From the NCBI RefSeq assembly GCF_030056575.1, contig NZ_JASHHX010000019.1:1-64000 (forward strand): a DNA stretch of 64,000 bases. The letters run 5' to 3'. The notes under the pieces were generated by a model, which saw only the letters and a program-made list of their open reading frames with translations, was not told the DNA's origin and ran no database searches. Source of the stretch: Rhodoblastus sp. 17X3 (GTDB taxonomy: Bacteria > Pseudomonadota > Alphaproteobacteria > Rhizobiales > Beijerinckiaceae). Below are positions 19,328 through 27,513 of the stretch, piece after piece. A program made the position numbers and the translations under genes. How positions within the stretch are numbered: the stretch's first letter is position 1; every line of letters begins with the position of its first letter.

Positions 19328-19403
19328 GCTCCCTTCGTCTAGCGGTCTAGGACGTCGCCCTCTCACGGCGAAAACAGGGGTTCGAGTCCCCTAGGGAGCG
19401 CCA
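19328..19403 (+). tRNA. tRNA-Glu (anticodon CTC)
   Basis: The acceptor stem GCTCCCT (19328-19334) pairs with AGGGAGC (19393-19399), and CCA is encoded at 19401-19403. The anticodon stem GTCGCC/GGCGAA region carries the loop CTCTCAC with anticodon CTC. The T arm AGGGG-TTCGAGT-CCCCT is intact. It is the likely integration site of the accessory region that follows. Confidence 0.95.
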
Positions 19404-19706
19404 ATAAAATCAATAACTTAGGTTTTTCGGGCGGCTTAAAAAGCCGTTTTTGGGAAACTTTTGGGAAGAATCCGTCGGCGTTCGCTGGCGTTCTCCAGTG
19501 TCCGGGCGACCAATTTTTGGAGGCCGCCGAGGGCCGCCTAGCCGGCGACGAAGAACCGGGCTTTGGCAGGCGTAAATTGCCGATTCTGCTTATGGCTTCG
19601 GTCCCGGAAAAGGCCTCGACTGCGAACGCGCTAGCGGCGCGATCCCACCAAATGGACTTGAGAACTTCGTGGTCGCGGGCGATCCGAGCATTTTTAATCG
19701 AATTAT
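19404..19706. other. Probable left junction of the accessory island
   Basis: The stretch between tRNA-Glu and the hipBA control region has no supported gene. It holds the tRNA terminator and a short direct repeat (GGGAAACTT, then TTGGGAAGAA). Gene content changes here from housekeeping to defence-type genes, so the left attachment site probably lies at or just inside the tRNA 3' end. No second copy of the tRNA end was noticed in the window. Confidence 0.5.
19432..19451 (+). terminator. Terminator after tRNA-Glu
   Basis: CGGCTT, an AAA loop and AAGCCG are followed by TTTTT. It lies 28 bases beyond the tRNA CCA end. It may have arrived with the inserted DNA or belong to the original tRNA transcript. 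Confidence 0.75.
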
Positions 19707-19767
19707 GTTACCGAACGGGTACAATTGGCGCAATATAGGTTGACGTTCCCGATCGGGAACATATAGG
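19707..19767 (+). promoter_or_regulatory. hipBA control region with two matching operators
   Basis: Two 16-bp sites share the pattern GTTNCCGANCGGGNAC: 19707-19722 (imperfect palindrome) and 19745-19760 (perfect palindrome GTTCCCGATCGGGAAC). Their centres are 38 bases apart. A promoter TTGACG (19740-19745), 16-base spacer, TATAGG (19762-19767) overlaps the second site, so a bound HipB-type antitoxin would block it. Confidence 0.75.
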
Positions 19768-19809
19768 CTCTGGTCTCAATTTGTGATCGATCGGTAACTC
19801 GAGGCCCCC

Positions 19810-20082
19810 ATGCTGCGCAACGCTGAAGATTTCGGCCGTCTCATCCGTGAGCGCCGGCGCGCTGAAGGCCTGACTCAGGACCAACTCGCCGCGCGCTGCG
19901 GCGTGGCCCGGCGTTTCATCGTCGAATTGGAGGGTGGAAAGTCCACTTGCCAGCTCGGCAAGGCGCTCACCGCCGCGCTCGAACTTGGCGTCCACCTTGG
20001 CGATCTCGCCGCGGTCGAGGGAAAGCGTTCACAGGCTGATGAGGATCGCGACGATCCGCTCGGCGCGTTGCCTCGTTTCTGA
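19810..20082 (+). CDS. hipB: HipB-like antitoxin, XRE family DNA-binding protein
   Basis: The 90-residue protein has an XRE helix-turn-helix at residues about 8-62: FGRLIRERRRAEGLTQDQLA followed by RCGVARRFIVELEGGKSTC. In hipBA systems the antitoxin binds operators as a dimer, represses the operon and holds the HipA kinase inactive. Two matching 16-bp operators lie upstream, and hipA starts eight bases after the stop. The C-terminal tail is longer and more charged than in short HipB proteins. Confidence 0.9.
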   Translation: MLRNAEDFGRLIRERRRAEGLTQDQLAARCGVARRFIVELEGGKSTCQLGKALTAALELGVHLGDLAAVEGKRSQADEDRDDPLGALPRF

Positions 20083-20089
20083 GGCGCCG

Positions 20090-21403
20090 ATGACGCTCGA
20101 TCTGTTCTTTGAAGACTTCCGGGTCGCCACGCTTCGCGAGGGTTCCGCAGGGATCGAACTCGCCTACGATCCCGCCTGGCTTGCCCGCCCCAACGCATTT
20201 CCGATCTCACTTTCCATGCCCCTGGTCGCCGAGGCCTACGGCGCTGAAAAAATCCTGCCTTGGCTCGCCAACCTGCTGCCCGAGTCGCATCTTAGCGAAA
20301 TTGGCCAGCTGATCGGCGTTTCGCCGCAGGACGTCATCGGCCTAATTCGCCGAATGGGTCGCGATACCGCAGGAGCGATATCCATTGGCGCGCCGCGCGG
20401 CGACTGCAATGAAAGCCGCATTGTCGGCGGGGAGGCGCAGCTCGAGCGGATCATCGAAGAATTGCCACACAGGCCCTTCCTTGTCGGTGACGAAGGCGTT
20501 TCCATGTCATTGGCCGGCGCCCAGGAGAAGCTCGGCGTCGTTCTCGTCGACGGTGAAATCGCCATCCCACTCAATGGCTCGGCGTCGACCCATATCTTGA
20601 AGCCTGATATCAGGCGGCTTCCAGGCAGCGTTCAAAACGAGGCCTTTTGCCTCACGCTGGCTCGCCTGGTCGGTCTTGACGCGGCGCGGGTTACGACCGG
20701 CGTCGCCGGTGCGCGTTCCTACCTTCTGGTTGAGCGCTTCGATCGGCAGATGACACCGCATGGTGTCGGCCGAATTCACCAGGAAGACCTGGCGCAGACC
20801 TTGGGCGTCTTTCCCAAGGACAAGTACGAATTCGGATCAATGGGCGAAAAGATCGGGCCGGGGCTCCGGCAATTGTTCAATGCCGTCGCTGAGCGCATTT
20901 CGCCAGGTGCGCGCCTCTCTCTGCTCGACGATCTGATCTTCAATGTTGCGGTCGGGAATTCCGACGCGCATGCGAAAAATTACGCGATCCTGATCGGCGC
21001 GGGCGGCACGACGAAACTTGCCCCGATTTACGACGTCTTGTCTGGCCTGGTTTGGCCGCGGGTGACCAAGTTGTTGCCACAGGCCATAAACAGCCAACGC
21101 GATCCCGCTAATTTGCAAGGGGCCGACTGGCAAGCGCTCGCGAAGGAAATCGGGTTGAGTCCTGCGCGGACCGTCAAACGTGTCGAAGCAATCTGCGGCC
21201 TCGTCAAAAAACATGCCGATGAAGCGCTCGGCATTGTTGCTTCCATGCCTGCTGGCGGACACCCCATTATGGAACAGGCCTGCCACGAGGCAAAAAAGAG
21301 GGGCCGTCGCCTTTTGCGGCAACTGGCTGGATCGTCAATCACGAAAGGCGACAACCTAACGGAAGACGATGGCGGCGTCACGATGGATGCCGAGTCGAAT
21401 TAA
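20090..21403 (+). CDS. hipA: HipA-like serine/threonine kinase toxin
   Basis: The 437-residue protein has the HipA layout: an N-terminal couple_hipA-type domain (about 1-105) and a kinase core. MSLAGAQEKLGVVL is the HipA nucleotide-loop signature. THILKPD (Lys near 170) is the ATP-binding strand. GNSDAHAKNYAIL (about 288-300) carries the catalytic Asp and metal-binding Asn, and APIYDVLS is the metal-binding Asp region. E. coli HipA phosphorylates glutamyl-tRNA synthetase and halts growth; the target here is unknown. ATG 20090 has GAGG five bases upstream and removes a shadow extension over hipB. All key residues look intact. Confidence 0.92.
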   Translation: MTLDLFFEDFRVATLREGSAGIELAYDPAWLARPNAFPISLSMPLVAEAYGAEKILPWLANLLPESHLSEIGQLIGVSPQDVIGLIRRMGRDTAGAISIGAPRGDCNESRIVGGEAQLERIIEELPHRPFLVGDEGVSMSLAGAQEKLGVVLVDGEIAIPLNGSASTHILKPDIRRLPGSVQNEAFCLTLARLVGLDAARVTTGVAGARSYLLVERFDRQMTPHGVGRIHQEDLAQTLGVFPKDKYEFGSMGEKIGPGLRQLFNAVAERISPGARLSLLDDLIFNVAVGNSDAHAKNYAILIGAGGTTKLAPIYDVLSGLVWPRVTKLLPQAINSQRDPANLQGADWQALAKEIGLSPARTVKRVEAICGLVKKHADEALGIVASMPAGGHPIMEQACHEAKKRGRRLLRQLAGSSITKGDNLTEDDGGVTMDAESN

Positions 21404-21419
21404 CGCGTCAGCTCGCCCT

Positions 21420-21869
21420 TCAACCGCTGCCATTGATCCTTTCCCCGCTACGATAGTGCGGGTCGCCGGCAACCGACACACGTTTTGGACGAATATTGAA
21501 CCGCTCGCAGATTTCCTTGATAGCCGCGTCATTCATGAGTTTGCGGTCAGCATAAAGAACAAAGTGATCCGCCGGGGCGTCGAAAACAATTCGGCCACGC
21601 GGCCAGTCTTCATATTCATAGTCGCAGGCCACAGCCCGCACAGTAGGCTCCAAAGCGCGTGATCGGCGCCAGTTTCCCCATATCTCATAATGGCCGGGGC
21701 CGTAGGTGCGGCAATCGCCATAGGGCTCGGCCTCGGACAGCGGACAGGAAGCGGCAAGCAGACGTGTTCCGGTTGCGGTCAGGATCATCCAGAAAATGCC
21801 GACATGCGGCTCGTCGCTCGGCTTATTGCGTCCAATTTTGTCGCTTGTGTCCGGCATGTTCATTTCCAT
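21420..21869 (-). CDS. Hypothetical protein of an island/plasmid-associated family
   Basis: The 149-residue protein contains LSEAEPYGDCRTYGPGHYEI and YEDWPRGRIVFDAPADHFVLYADRKL. This pattern recurs, in my memory, in small proteins on proteobacterial plasmids and integrative elements. No signal peptide, membrane segment or catalytic motif is visible. ATG 21869 is chosen, with 21863 as an alternative; the frame continues upstream to 21935 over the divergent gene. The function is unknown. Confidence 0.65.
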   Translation of the reverse strand: MEMNMPDTSDKIGRNKPSDEPHVGIFWMILTATGTRLLAASCPLSEAEPYGDCRTYGPGHYEIWGNWRRSRALEPTVRAVACDYEYEDWPRGRIVFDAPADHFVLYADRKLMNDAAIKEICERFNIRPKRVSVAGDPHYRSGERINGSG

Positions 21870-21893
21870 TGACAGGACATTTGGGGAAACCGA

Positions 21894-22277
21894 ATGCGTG
21901 ACAAGAAAAGTGACCGGACGTTTCCTGCGCTTCATTTAGCCGAGGCGCCTGAAGCGGACGATCCAGCGGTGGTTCACATGCGCATGCTTGAGGAACTGGC
22001 CGGCCGGCTGGATCAGTACAACGTCTTTGCCAAAGGCCAGTTCGTGATGTGGAAACCGGGGCTGAAAAACCGCAAGTTTCCGGATTATGGCGAGCCTGCG
22101 ATCGTGACGGCGGTTTTGGTGGCCCCGATCTTCGACCCCAGCGAAAACGCCGCCGGCAGCCCCTATTTTCAGGAACTGCTTTCGCTGGTGATCGGCGTCT
22201 TCTGCGACGACGACTTCGTCGAATATCGCGTCGACGGAAGACGCTTCGAGCCGGTTGAAGCTGGCTCTTCGACATAA
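21894..22277 (+). CDS. Hypothetical protein, mobile-element associated
   Basis: The 127-residue protein has a central block FAKGQFVMWKPGLKNRKFPD with the following GEPAIVTAVL, and a C-terminal block with CDDDFVEYRVDGRRFEPVE. The K-G-Q-x-V-x-W-K-P-G-L-K-N motif looks like a small beta-barrel (SH3-like) surface, which is inference. Related sequences accompany integrative elements. It is divergent from the preceding small gene, and its last 109 bases overlap the end of the WYL regulator gene. Confidence 0.65.
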   Translation: MRDKKSDRTFPALHLAEAPEADDPAVVHMRMLEELAGRLDQYNVFAKGQFVMWKPGLKNRKFPDYGEPAIVTAVLVAPIFDPSENAAGSPYFQELLSLVIGVFCDDDFVEYRVDGRRFEPVEAGSST

Positions 22278-23248
22278 TGTCGGTACAGCGCCTTCACCTG
22301 CTCGCACATGATCTCCTGCAATCGGAGCGGCGCAACGATCGTGACAGTCGGCCCCCAAGTGAGCAGGTGGTGAACGATCTGCAACAAGGCGCCTGCGTGG
22401 AAGCGCACAACAAGGGCGCCGTCCGGCTCATCCGTCAATGTTTGCGATGGGTGGAAAAGATATCCGCGCGCATCTCGCGCCGCTGACGCCTCAAAGCGCA
22501 AGACCACGTCATGCGGCTCCTCCTGAAAGACTCCGAAGGAACGTTCGGCATAATTTTTCAGATCGAAAATTTCCGGCCGGACGCCCAGCTCATCCGTCAC
22601 CTTGACGTCGTCAATCAAATCCAGCCGATACAGGAAGGGATCCGGGCCCGGCTTGATGCTAGCGACGAGGTAATATCTCGGCCCGAAAATCAGGCCGTAG
22701 GGAATGACCTTGCGCCACCGACGATTGCCCTCCTCGTCCCGATAATAGAACCTGATCTTCTTTCCGCCTAACATCGCCTCTCGCAAGGCCGACAGCACGG
22801 AAGGGTCCTGTACGGGGCGCGGGCCGACCTGGCAGGCCAGCGTCTCAAAACATAATTGATCAGCGACATTGCGGCTCAGTTTCCGGCGGTCGTCCTCGCG
22901 AAGGCTGGCGCCAATCTTCGCACGCAGCGAATGGAGATATTTCGCGCGATCCGGCGCCTGTGACGCCTCCAAGGCGCGCGCTGCGTTCTCCAGTTCCGTA
23001 AGCTCAGCGACGGTCGGAATTGTCGCGAAATTGCCAAGGCCGCGCGTCGTCAAACGGAACCGGCGTTTGCGCCCATCCTCAATGTGGTCCAGCGCGCCAA
23101 AGGTTGTCTCAACCGTGTCCCGCATTCGCTCCGCGGTCCGCCGTTTCACGTCGAGACGCTCGCATATGTCATCCAGCGTAAGGCCGTCGAAATTGCTGGC
23201 GAGTAGCTGCGCCAGATAGAGAATTTTTTCGGCTTTGTCGAAACGCAT
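22169..23248 (-). CDS. WYL-domain transcriptional regulator
   Basis: The 359-residue protein begins with a winged helix (RFDKAEKILYLAQLLASN, LTLDDICERLDVKRRTAERM). The WYL domain follows: IRFYYRDEEGNRRWRKVIPY and YYLVASIKP, residues about 165-240. A WCX-type C-terminal part contains LRLQEIMCEQVKALY. WYL regulators often control phage-defence operons and sense nucleic acids or nucleotides. ATG 23248 fits the family start; TTG 23272 is an alternative. It is divergent from the AAA+ gene, with an ACGTC-N7-GACGT inverted repeat (23272-23288) between them. Its 3' end overlaps the convergent small gene. Confidence 0.88.
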   Translation of the reverse strand: MRFDKAEKILYLAQLLASNFDGLTLDDICERLDVKRRTAERMRDTVETTFGALDHIEDGRKRRFRLTTRGLGNFATIPTVAELTELENAARALEASQAPDRAKYLHSLRAKIGASLREDDRRKLSRNVADQLCFETLACQVGPRPVQDPSVLSALREAMLGGKKIRFYYRDEEGNRRWRKVIPYGLIFGPRYYLVASIKPGPDPFLYRLDLIDDVKVTDELGVRPEIFDLKNYAERSFGVFQEEPHDVVLRFEASAARDARGYLFHPSQTLTDEPDGALVVRFHAGALLQIVHHLLTWGPTVTIVAPLRLQEIMCEQVKALYRHYVEEPASTGSKRLPSTRYSTKSSSQKTPITSESSS

Positions 23249-23327
23249 CGAAATATCCAAATCACAATTCAACGTCCGATATTGACGTATTCATCCCGCA
23301 TAAAATCGTCCTGTCAAGCAGGAGAAA

Positions 23328-25361
23328 ATGATGCATTCCTACGAACGCTGGGCGGTTCTCCAATATTTTTGCGCACTACTGCGGATCAAGAGTTTTGAAA
23401 AGCCCCCCAGTCCAACCGCTGACATCCATTTGTGGATCGAGTCACACGGCCGGGCATTGGGGCTTCCCCCTGTGCAATTGCCGGATGACAAGACCGATCT
23501 CCTTGGCTTCGGAATGAAAGCGAGGGAGGCGACCGGCGTCTGGAGGTCCTGGCGAGCCGAGGTTCTCGCTCGGGGCGCTCGCCCTGCGCCGCCGCCTTCG
23601 AAGCTTCAAAAGCGGATCGAATGGCTTGCCGACAGCTGCGGCCTGCAAGCGGCGCAAAGGGTCGTTCTTGGCCTGCTGACGCGACTTGCGCAAAATTCTG
23701 CGTGCGCGGAATTGGTCGCGGCCGGCAACGACCAGCTGAATTACCGCTCCGTGGAGCCGGCCTTCGATCTCAATGAGTTGCGGCGATTCTTTCCCCCGAA
23801 GACACCGACCGTCGGCTTGCGCAATGGCGGCCTTCTCAAGCAATTCGGCTTGATCCAGCTCGACCACGGCGACAACATGCGCCTGACCGAGGTGGTCGAG
23901 AGGCTTCTTTCCGTTCCTCGGCTTCGCGCCAGGGAAGTTCGCGAATTGCTCCTCGGAACATCGGACGCCGCTTCCCTTGTTTGGGATGATTTCGACCACA
24001 TCGGCGCGGAAACTGATCTGGCGGCCCGCCTCGTTGCCTCCAGCACCGGCGCGCGTGGCGCGAATATCCTGCTCTACGGCCCGCCCGGTACGGGCAAGAG
24101 CGAGTTCGCACGGACGCTTGGCGCCCGTGTCCGTCACGACGTTTATTTCGTCGGCGAAAAGGACGACCGTGAATCCGAGCCCGACCGGCGCGAACGCGTC
24201 GCCGCGCTCATCATCGCCAACGAGCTGGGCCTAGCCGCAGGCAAGATGATCCTCGTCGTGGACGAGGCAGACGATCTGTTCGCGGGCGTCGACGAGGACG
24301 ACGCCTCGACGCGTCATGGCTCGAAAGTCTTCATGAACCGCCTTGTCGAGAGGGTGCGGGTTCCGACGATCTGGATCACGAACGACCTGTCCCGGCTCGG
24401 GCCCGCCGTCATCCGGCGCATGAATCTGGTCATCCGGTTCCCGAAGCCTGGCGAGGCGATCCGTCGCACGATCGTCGAAAGAGTCGCGGCGCGGAACGAT
24501 TTTGCGCTCGACCAGCAGGCTGTCGGCAAACTGGCGCATGTCCCCGCCGCGCCGGCCTTGATCGAAAACGCAATCTCCTCCGCTGCGCGCATCAAGGGCA
24601 CGGGCGAGGATGCGCTGAAGATCCTCGATGGCGGCATGAAGGCGATGGGTCATTCGCCGGCGCCCGCTGCGCCGACGCCGATCGCCTTTGACGCGGCGCT
24701 GAACCGGGCGGATGTCGATCTCTGGGCCTTGGCAGAGAAGATCAAGGCGGCGCCATCCAGGGCGCTTTCCTTCTGCCTTTCCGGGCCGCCCGGTGCCGGC
24801 AAATCGGCCTATGCGCGCTTCCTTGCGAAGGAGATGGGGCTCGAGGTTCTGGAAAAGCGCTATTCCGATATCATCTCCTGCTATCTCGGCGCGTCCGAGA
24901 AGGCGATCGCCGCCGCCTTCGAGGAGGCGGCCGATCTCGGCGCCTTTCTCATCCTCGACGAAGCGGACTCGCTCCTGCGCGATCGCGCCGCCGCGCGCTA
25001 TTCCTGGGAGGTCACGCAAGTCAACGAAATGCTGACCTGGATGGAGCGGCACCCCCTGCCCTTCGCCTGCACGACCAATGCGGCCGACGCGCTCGACCCG
25101 GCCACCGCGCGGCGTTTCCTCTTCAAGATCCGCTTCCTGCCGATGGACGAGAGACAAATCGCCACAGCCTTTTTTCGGGCTTTCGGAATCGAGGCGCCGC
25201 GGTCTATCCTCAAGCTTGACCGTTTGACCCCCGGCGATTTTGCCGTTGTTGCGCGAAAGGCGGAGGTTTTGGGCGAACGCGATTCCCTGCGGCTGGCGCG
25301 TTGGCTGGAAGCAGAGGTGGCAGCGAAGCCGGGAGGGAAAAAGATCAGGATTGGATTCTAG
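23328..25361 (+). CDS. Double AAA+ ATPase
   Basis: The 677-residue protein has an N-terminal region of about 230 residues I do not recognise, with some winged-helix-like predicted helices, and two AAA+ modules. Module 1 has Walker A GPPGTGKSEFAR near residue 250 and Walker B ILVVDEADDLF. Module 2 has GPPGAGKSAYAR near 486, LILDEADSLL and an arginine-finger region (DPATARRFLFKIRF). Both ATP sites look active. Such proteins remodel protein or nucleic-acid complexes. Divergent WYL control and location in a defence-type island suggest a defence role, which is inference. AGGAG lies before ATG 23328. A degraded copy of its 3' third lies at 26197-26494. Confidence 0.88.
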   Translation: MMHSYERWAVLQYFCALLRIKSFEKPPSPTADIHLWIESHGRALGLPPVQLPDDKTDLLGFGMKAREATGVWRSWRAEVLARGARPAPPPSKLQKRIEWLADSCGLQAAQRVVLGLLTRLAQNSACAELVAAGNDQLNYRSVEPAFDLNELRRFFPPKTPTVGLRNGGLLKQFGLIQLDHGDNMRLTEVVERLLSVPRLRAREVRELLLGTSDAASLVWDDFDHIGAETDLAARLVASSTGARGANILLYGPPGTGKSEFARTLGARVRHDVYFVGEKDDRESEPDRRERVAALIIANELGLAAGKMILVVDEADDLFAGVDEDDASTRHGSKVFMNRLVERVRVPTIWITNDLSRLGPAVIRRMNLVIRFPKPGEAIRRTIVERVAARNDFALDQQAVGKLAHVPAAPALIENAISSAARIKGTGEDALKILDGGMKAMGHSPAPAAPTPIAFDAALNRADVDLWALAEKIKAAPSRALSFCLSGPPGAGKSAYARFLAKEMGLEVLEKRYSDIISCYLGASEKAIAAAFEEAADLGAFLILDEADSLLRDRAAARYSWEVTQVNEMLTWMERHPLPFACTTNAADALDPATARRFLFKIRFLPMDERQIATAFFRAFGIEAPRSILKLDRLTPGDFAVVARKAEVLGERDSLRLARWLEAEVAAKPGGKKIRIGF

Positions 25362-25377
25362 CAAGACGAGAATCACA

Positions 25378-26175
25378 ATGTCGATCAAAAGCAGAAGAGC
25401 GGAAACACCAGAGCAATTTGTTTATCTTTACAGGGATAAAAACGGCATCCCCCTCTATATCGGTCGCGGTAAAAGCACCGCCAGATCGTTAAGTCATACC
25501 GGTCCACACGCCCACAACGACCAACTGACAGAAACGCTGCGCAATCTAAAAGACTTCTCGATTGAGATTGCCGGGCCGTTCGGCGACGAGGAGACGGCGG
25601 CGCTCGTTGAGGGGGCGCTGATTTCAGCGTTCCAACGCACCCCGTGCGTCAAAATCCGCAACGAGATCAACGGGCCATCGATAGCCAATTTCCGCCCGAT
25701 CGGGGTGCCGCAAGAGTTTTCGTCGCGCGCTTCGGAAGCCCCACTCGGAGCCGACGACCTCAGACGAGTGTCCGGCGGCAAAACGGCGCTGGTCGTCATT
25801 GTTAAGGATAAGGCTTTCGCAGACGGTCGGGTCGGCGTCGACTTGGCAAACCCGCCCACGGACGCTGAAATTCAAGAACGCATCGATCGGTGGTGGCAAC
25901 TACGTGGCAAGATGGAGCAATGGCAAGGGAATTCGGCCCTAGCGCCGTCCGCATTGATTGCTGTCTCCGGCACGCCGAAGCACCGGATAGTTGTGGGATC
26001 GCTCGAAATCGATCGCAGAGCAACGTTTCCGTGGGAGACTAAGAAAGGTGGTTTGTGTCGGGTGCCCGTTGTTGATCACTCCAAACTGGACTTCGGAGGG
26101 ATTCGCGGTCGTAGGGTTTCGTCGGGTGTCCTTCAGTTTGGCGGGGTTAGATCGCAGTTTTTCAATATCGTCTGA
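25378..26175 (+). CDS. GIY-YIG-like nuclease domain protein
   Basis: The 265-residue protein opens with EQFVYLYRDKNGIPLYIGRG, a GIY-YIG signature of the LEM-3-like type (first strand YLY, second LYIGRG, Arg at GRGKSTAR). An acidic GDEETAALVEGALISAF follows, whose Glu could be the metal ligand. The second half (about 130-265) is unrecognised; it contains RWWQLRGKME and may bind the target. It starts 16 bases after the AAA+ stop and is probably cotranscribed with it. Its end abuts the fragment of a second AAA+ gene, so this 3' end may have been reshaped by recombination. Confidence 0.75.
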   Translation: MSIKSRRAETPEQFVYLYRDKNGIPLYIGRGKSTARSLSHTGPHAHNDQLTETLRNLKDFSIEIAGPFGDEETAALVEGALISAFQRTPCVKIRNEINGPSIANFRPIGVPQEFSSRASEAPLGADDLRRVSGGKTALVVIVKDKAFADGRVGVDLANPPTDAEIQERIDRWWQLRGKMEQWQGNSALAPSALIAVSGTPKHRIVVGSLEIDRRATFPWETKKGGLCRVPVVDHSKLDFGGIRGRRVSSGVLQFGGVRSQFFNIV

Positions 26176-26196
26176 TGAAGGCTTCCGGTTGATCGG

Positions 26197-26494
26197 CACC
26201 CGCTGCCATTCGCCTGCACAACCAATGCAGCCGACATGCTCGACCCGGCGAAGGCGCGGCGCTTCCTCTTCAAAATCAGGTGCTTTCCGATGGATTAAGG
26301 TCAAATCGCCACAGCCTTTTTGCGGAGGCGTCCCGGTCTATCCTCAAGCTTGACCTTTTGACCCCCCGGCGAATTCGCCTTCGTCGCCCAAGGCGGAGAT
26401 TTTGGGCGAGCGCGATCCGGTTCGGCTGGCGCTGTGGCTGAAGGAGGAGGTAGCGGTGAAGGCGGAAGGGAAGCCGGTGAGAATGTGGTTTTGA
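26197..26494 (+). pseudogene. Degraded 3' fragment of a second copy of the AAA+ gene
   Basis: From CACCCGCTGCCATTCGCCTG at 26197 to the TGA ending at 26494, the DNA parallels the last 310 bases of the AAA+ gene (about 25051-25361). It includes exact runs such as AATCGCCACAGCCTTTTT and TCTATCCTCAAGCTTGACC. It has an in-frame TAA just after PMD, a deletion of about ten bases and other frameshifts. The final codons still read KPVRMWF-stop against KKIRIGF-stop in the intact gene. It shows that a paralogous AAA+ gene once lay downstream of the GIY-YIG gene. Confidence 0.85.
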
Positions 26495-26601
26495 TTCTGG
26501 GGCGAGTCGCTGAAAATCTCTTTTCGTCCTGCTGGCAGCCCCGTCGAAAATGCAGTTATTCCGATGTGCCCGCGGCCAGAAACATTTGGAGAGTGTGTCG
26601 C

Positions 26602-27513
26602 ATGCTAAGTGCCATTTTGCGCGGGAAAAGTCGTCGTATTCCCGATTCCGTGACGCCGGGCGCGTCATTAAAAAGCGTATTTAAAAGCAGTGAGGACCTG
26701 CTAACAGCGACCGTATTTGAACGTCTTTCTTACCTGCCAGGCGAGATACTATGGCAAATTCTTTGTGAAACTTTCAAGCCACCTCTGCTCCAAAGTCGAA
26801 AGGTTGCAACTCTGGAAGAACTGGAATTCTGGCCTTACTGGAACAAGGCGAACGAAACGTTGAAAAAGGACGTCGAACCAGACGTCGTCATGAGATTTTC
26901 GATCGGCGACCCAGCGAAATGCGTGACTCTAATCATAGAGTGTAAGCTGGGAGGTGCACAGCACCCAAACCAATGGGCTGAACAATGGATCGCCCACGCT
27001 GAAGAGTTCCGAGGAGACGAGGCTCCCGACGAATGCTTTTTCTTGGCGTTAGGTGGACTTCGAAACCGAGCGGCCGAAACGGTTGCAATTTTCTGCGACG
27101 AAATTACCAGGCTGCATGGCCAAATCGGAATACAAGCTTCGGCTGCTGACTGGTTGGATCTGCTGGGTGCGCTGAGAAACGTCAACGAGCAGTCGTCGTC
27201 TCTACGGCGAATAATCGCGGATATCCAGGAGGGGCTGGCTCTTTGCGACATCCGTCGAACAGAAGCACTTTCCGATCTTGTCTCCTATGCAGCGCGTTAT
27301 CGCGGGACATTCGCAACCTCGGAAGAAACGTTGCGGCTCGATCGTGGCGAGGTCGGCGTCCGAGCCGAGCAAAAAGATTTAGCGCTGCTTGCCGAGTCAA
27401 ACGGGAACGTCCTTCAGCGGGATCTAATTGACGATTGGTGCCACGTGGCGGCTAAATTTCGGCCGATCAATACGAAACCGAATACTTTTACTGAACTGGA
27501 GCCTTTGGCATGA
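26602..27513 (+). CDS. PD-(D/E)XK nuclease-like protein
   Basis: The 303-residue protein carries a possible PD-(D/E)XK core. EPDVVMRF near residues 93-100 supplies an Asp, and LIIECKLG near 111-118 supplies the E-x-K pair. Upstream lies a helix with FERLSYLP and ILWQILCETF, like the helical start of restriction-type nucleases. The second half is helical and unrecognised. GGAGAG lies ten bases before ATG 26602. It overlaps the next gene by four bases (ATGA), so the pair is coupled. Base composition is noticeably richer in A and T than its neighbours, a sign of separate acquisition. Confidence 0.7.
   Translation: MLSAILRGKSRRIPDSVTPGASLKSVFKSSEDLLTATVFERLSYLPGEILWQILCETFKPPLLQSRKVATLEELEFWPYWNKANETLKKDVEPDVVMRFSIGDPAKCVTLIIECKLGGAQHPNQWAEQWIAHAEEFRGDEAPDECFFLALGGLRNRAAETVAIFCDEITRLHGQIGIQASAADWLDLLGALRNVNEQSSSLRRIIADIQEGLALCDIRRTEALSDLVSYAARYRGTFATSEETLRLDRGEVGVRAEQKDLALLAESNGNVLQRDLIDDWCHVAAKFRPINTKPNTFTELEPLA

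Noticed and set aside
23272-23288. ACGTC-N7-GACGT as a firm WYL operator
   Set aside because: Five-base arms are too short to call alone; kept only as a remark with the regulator.
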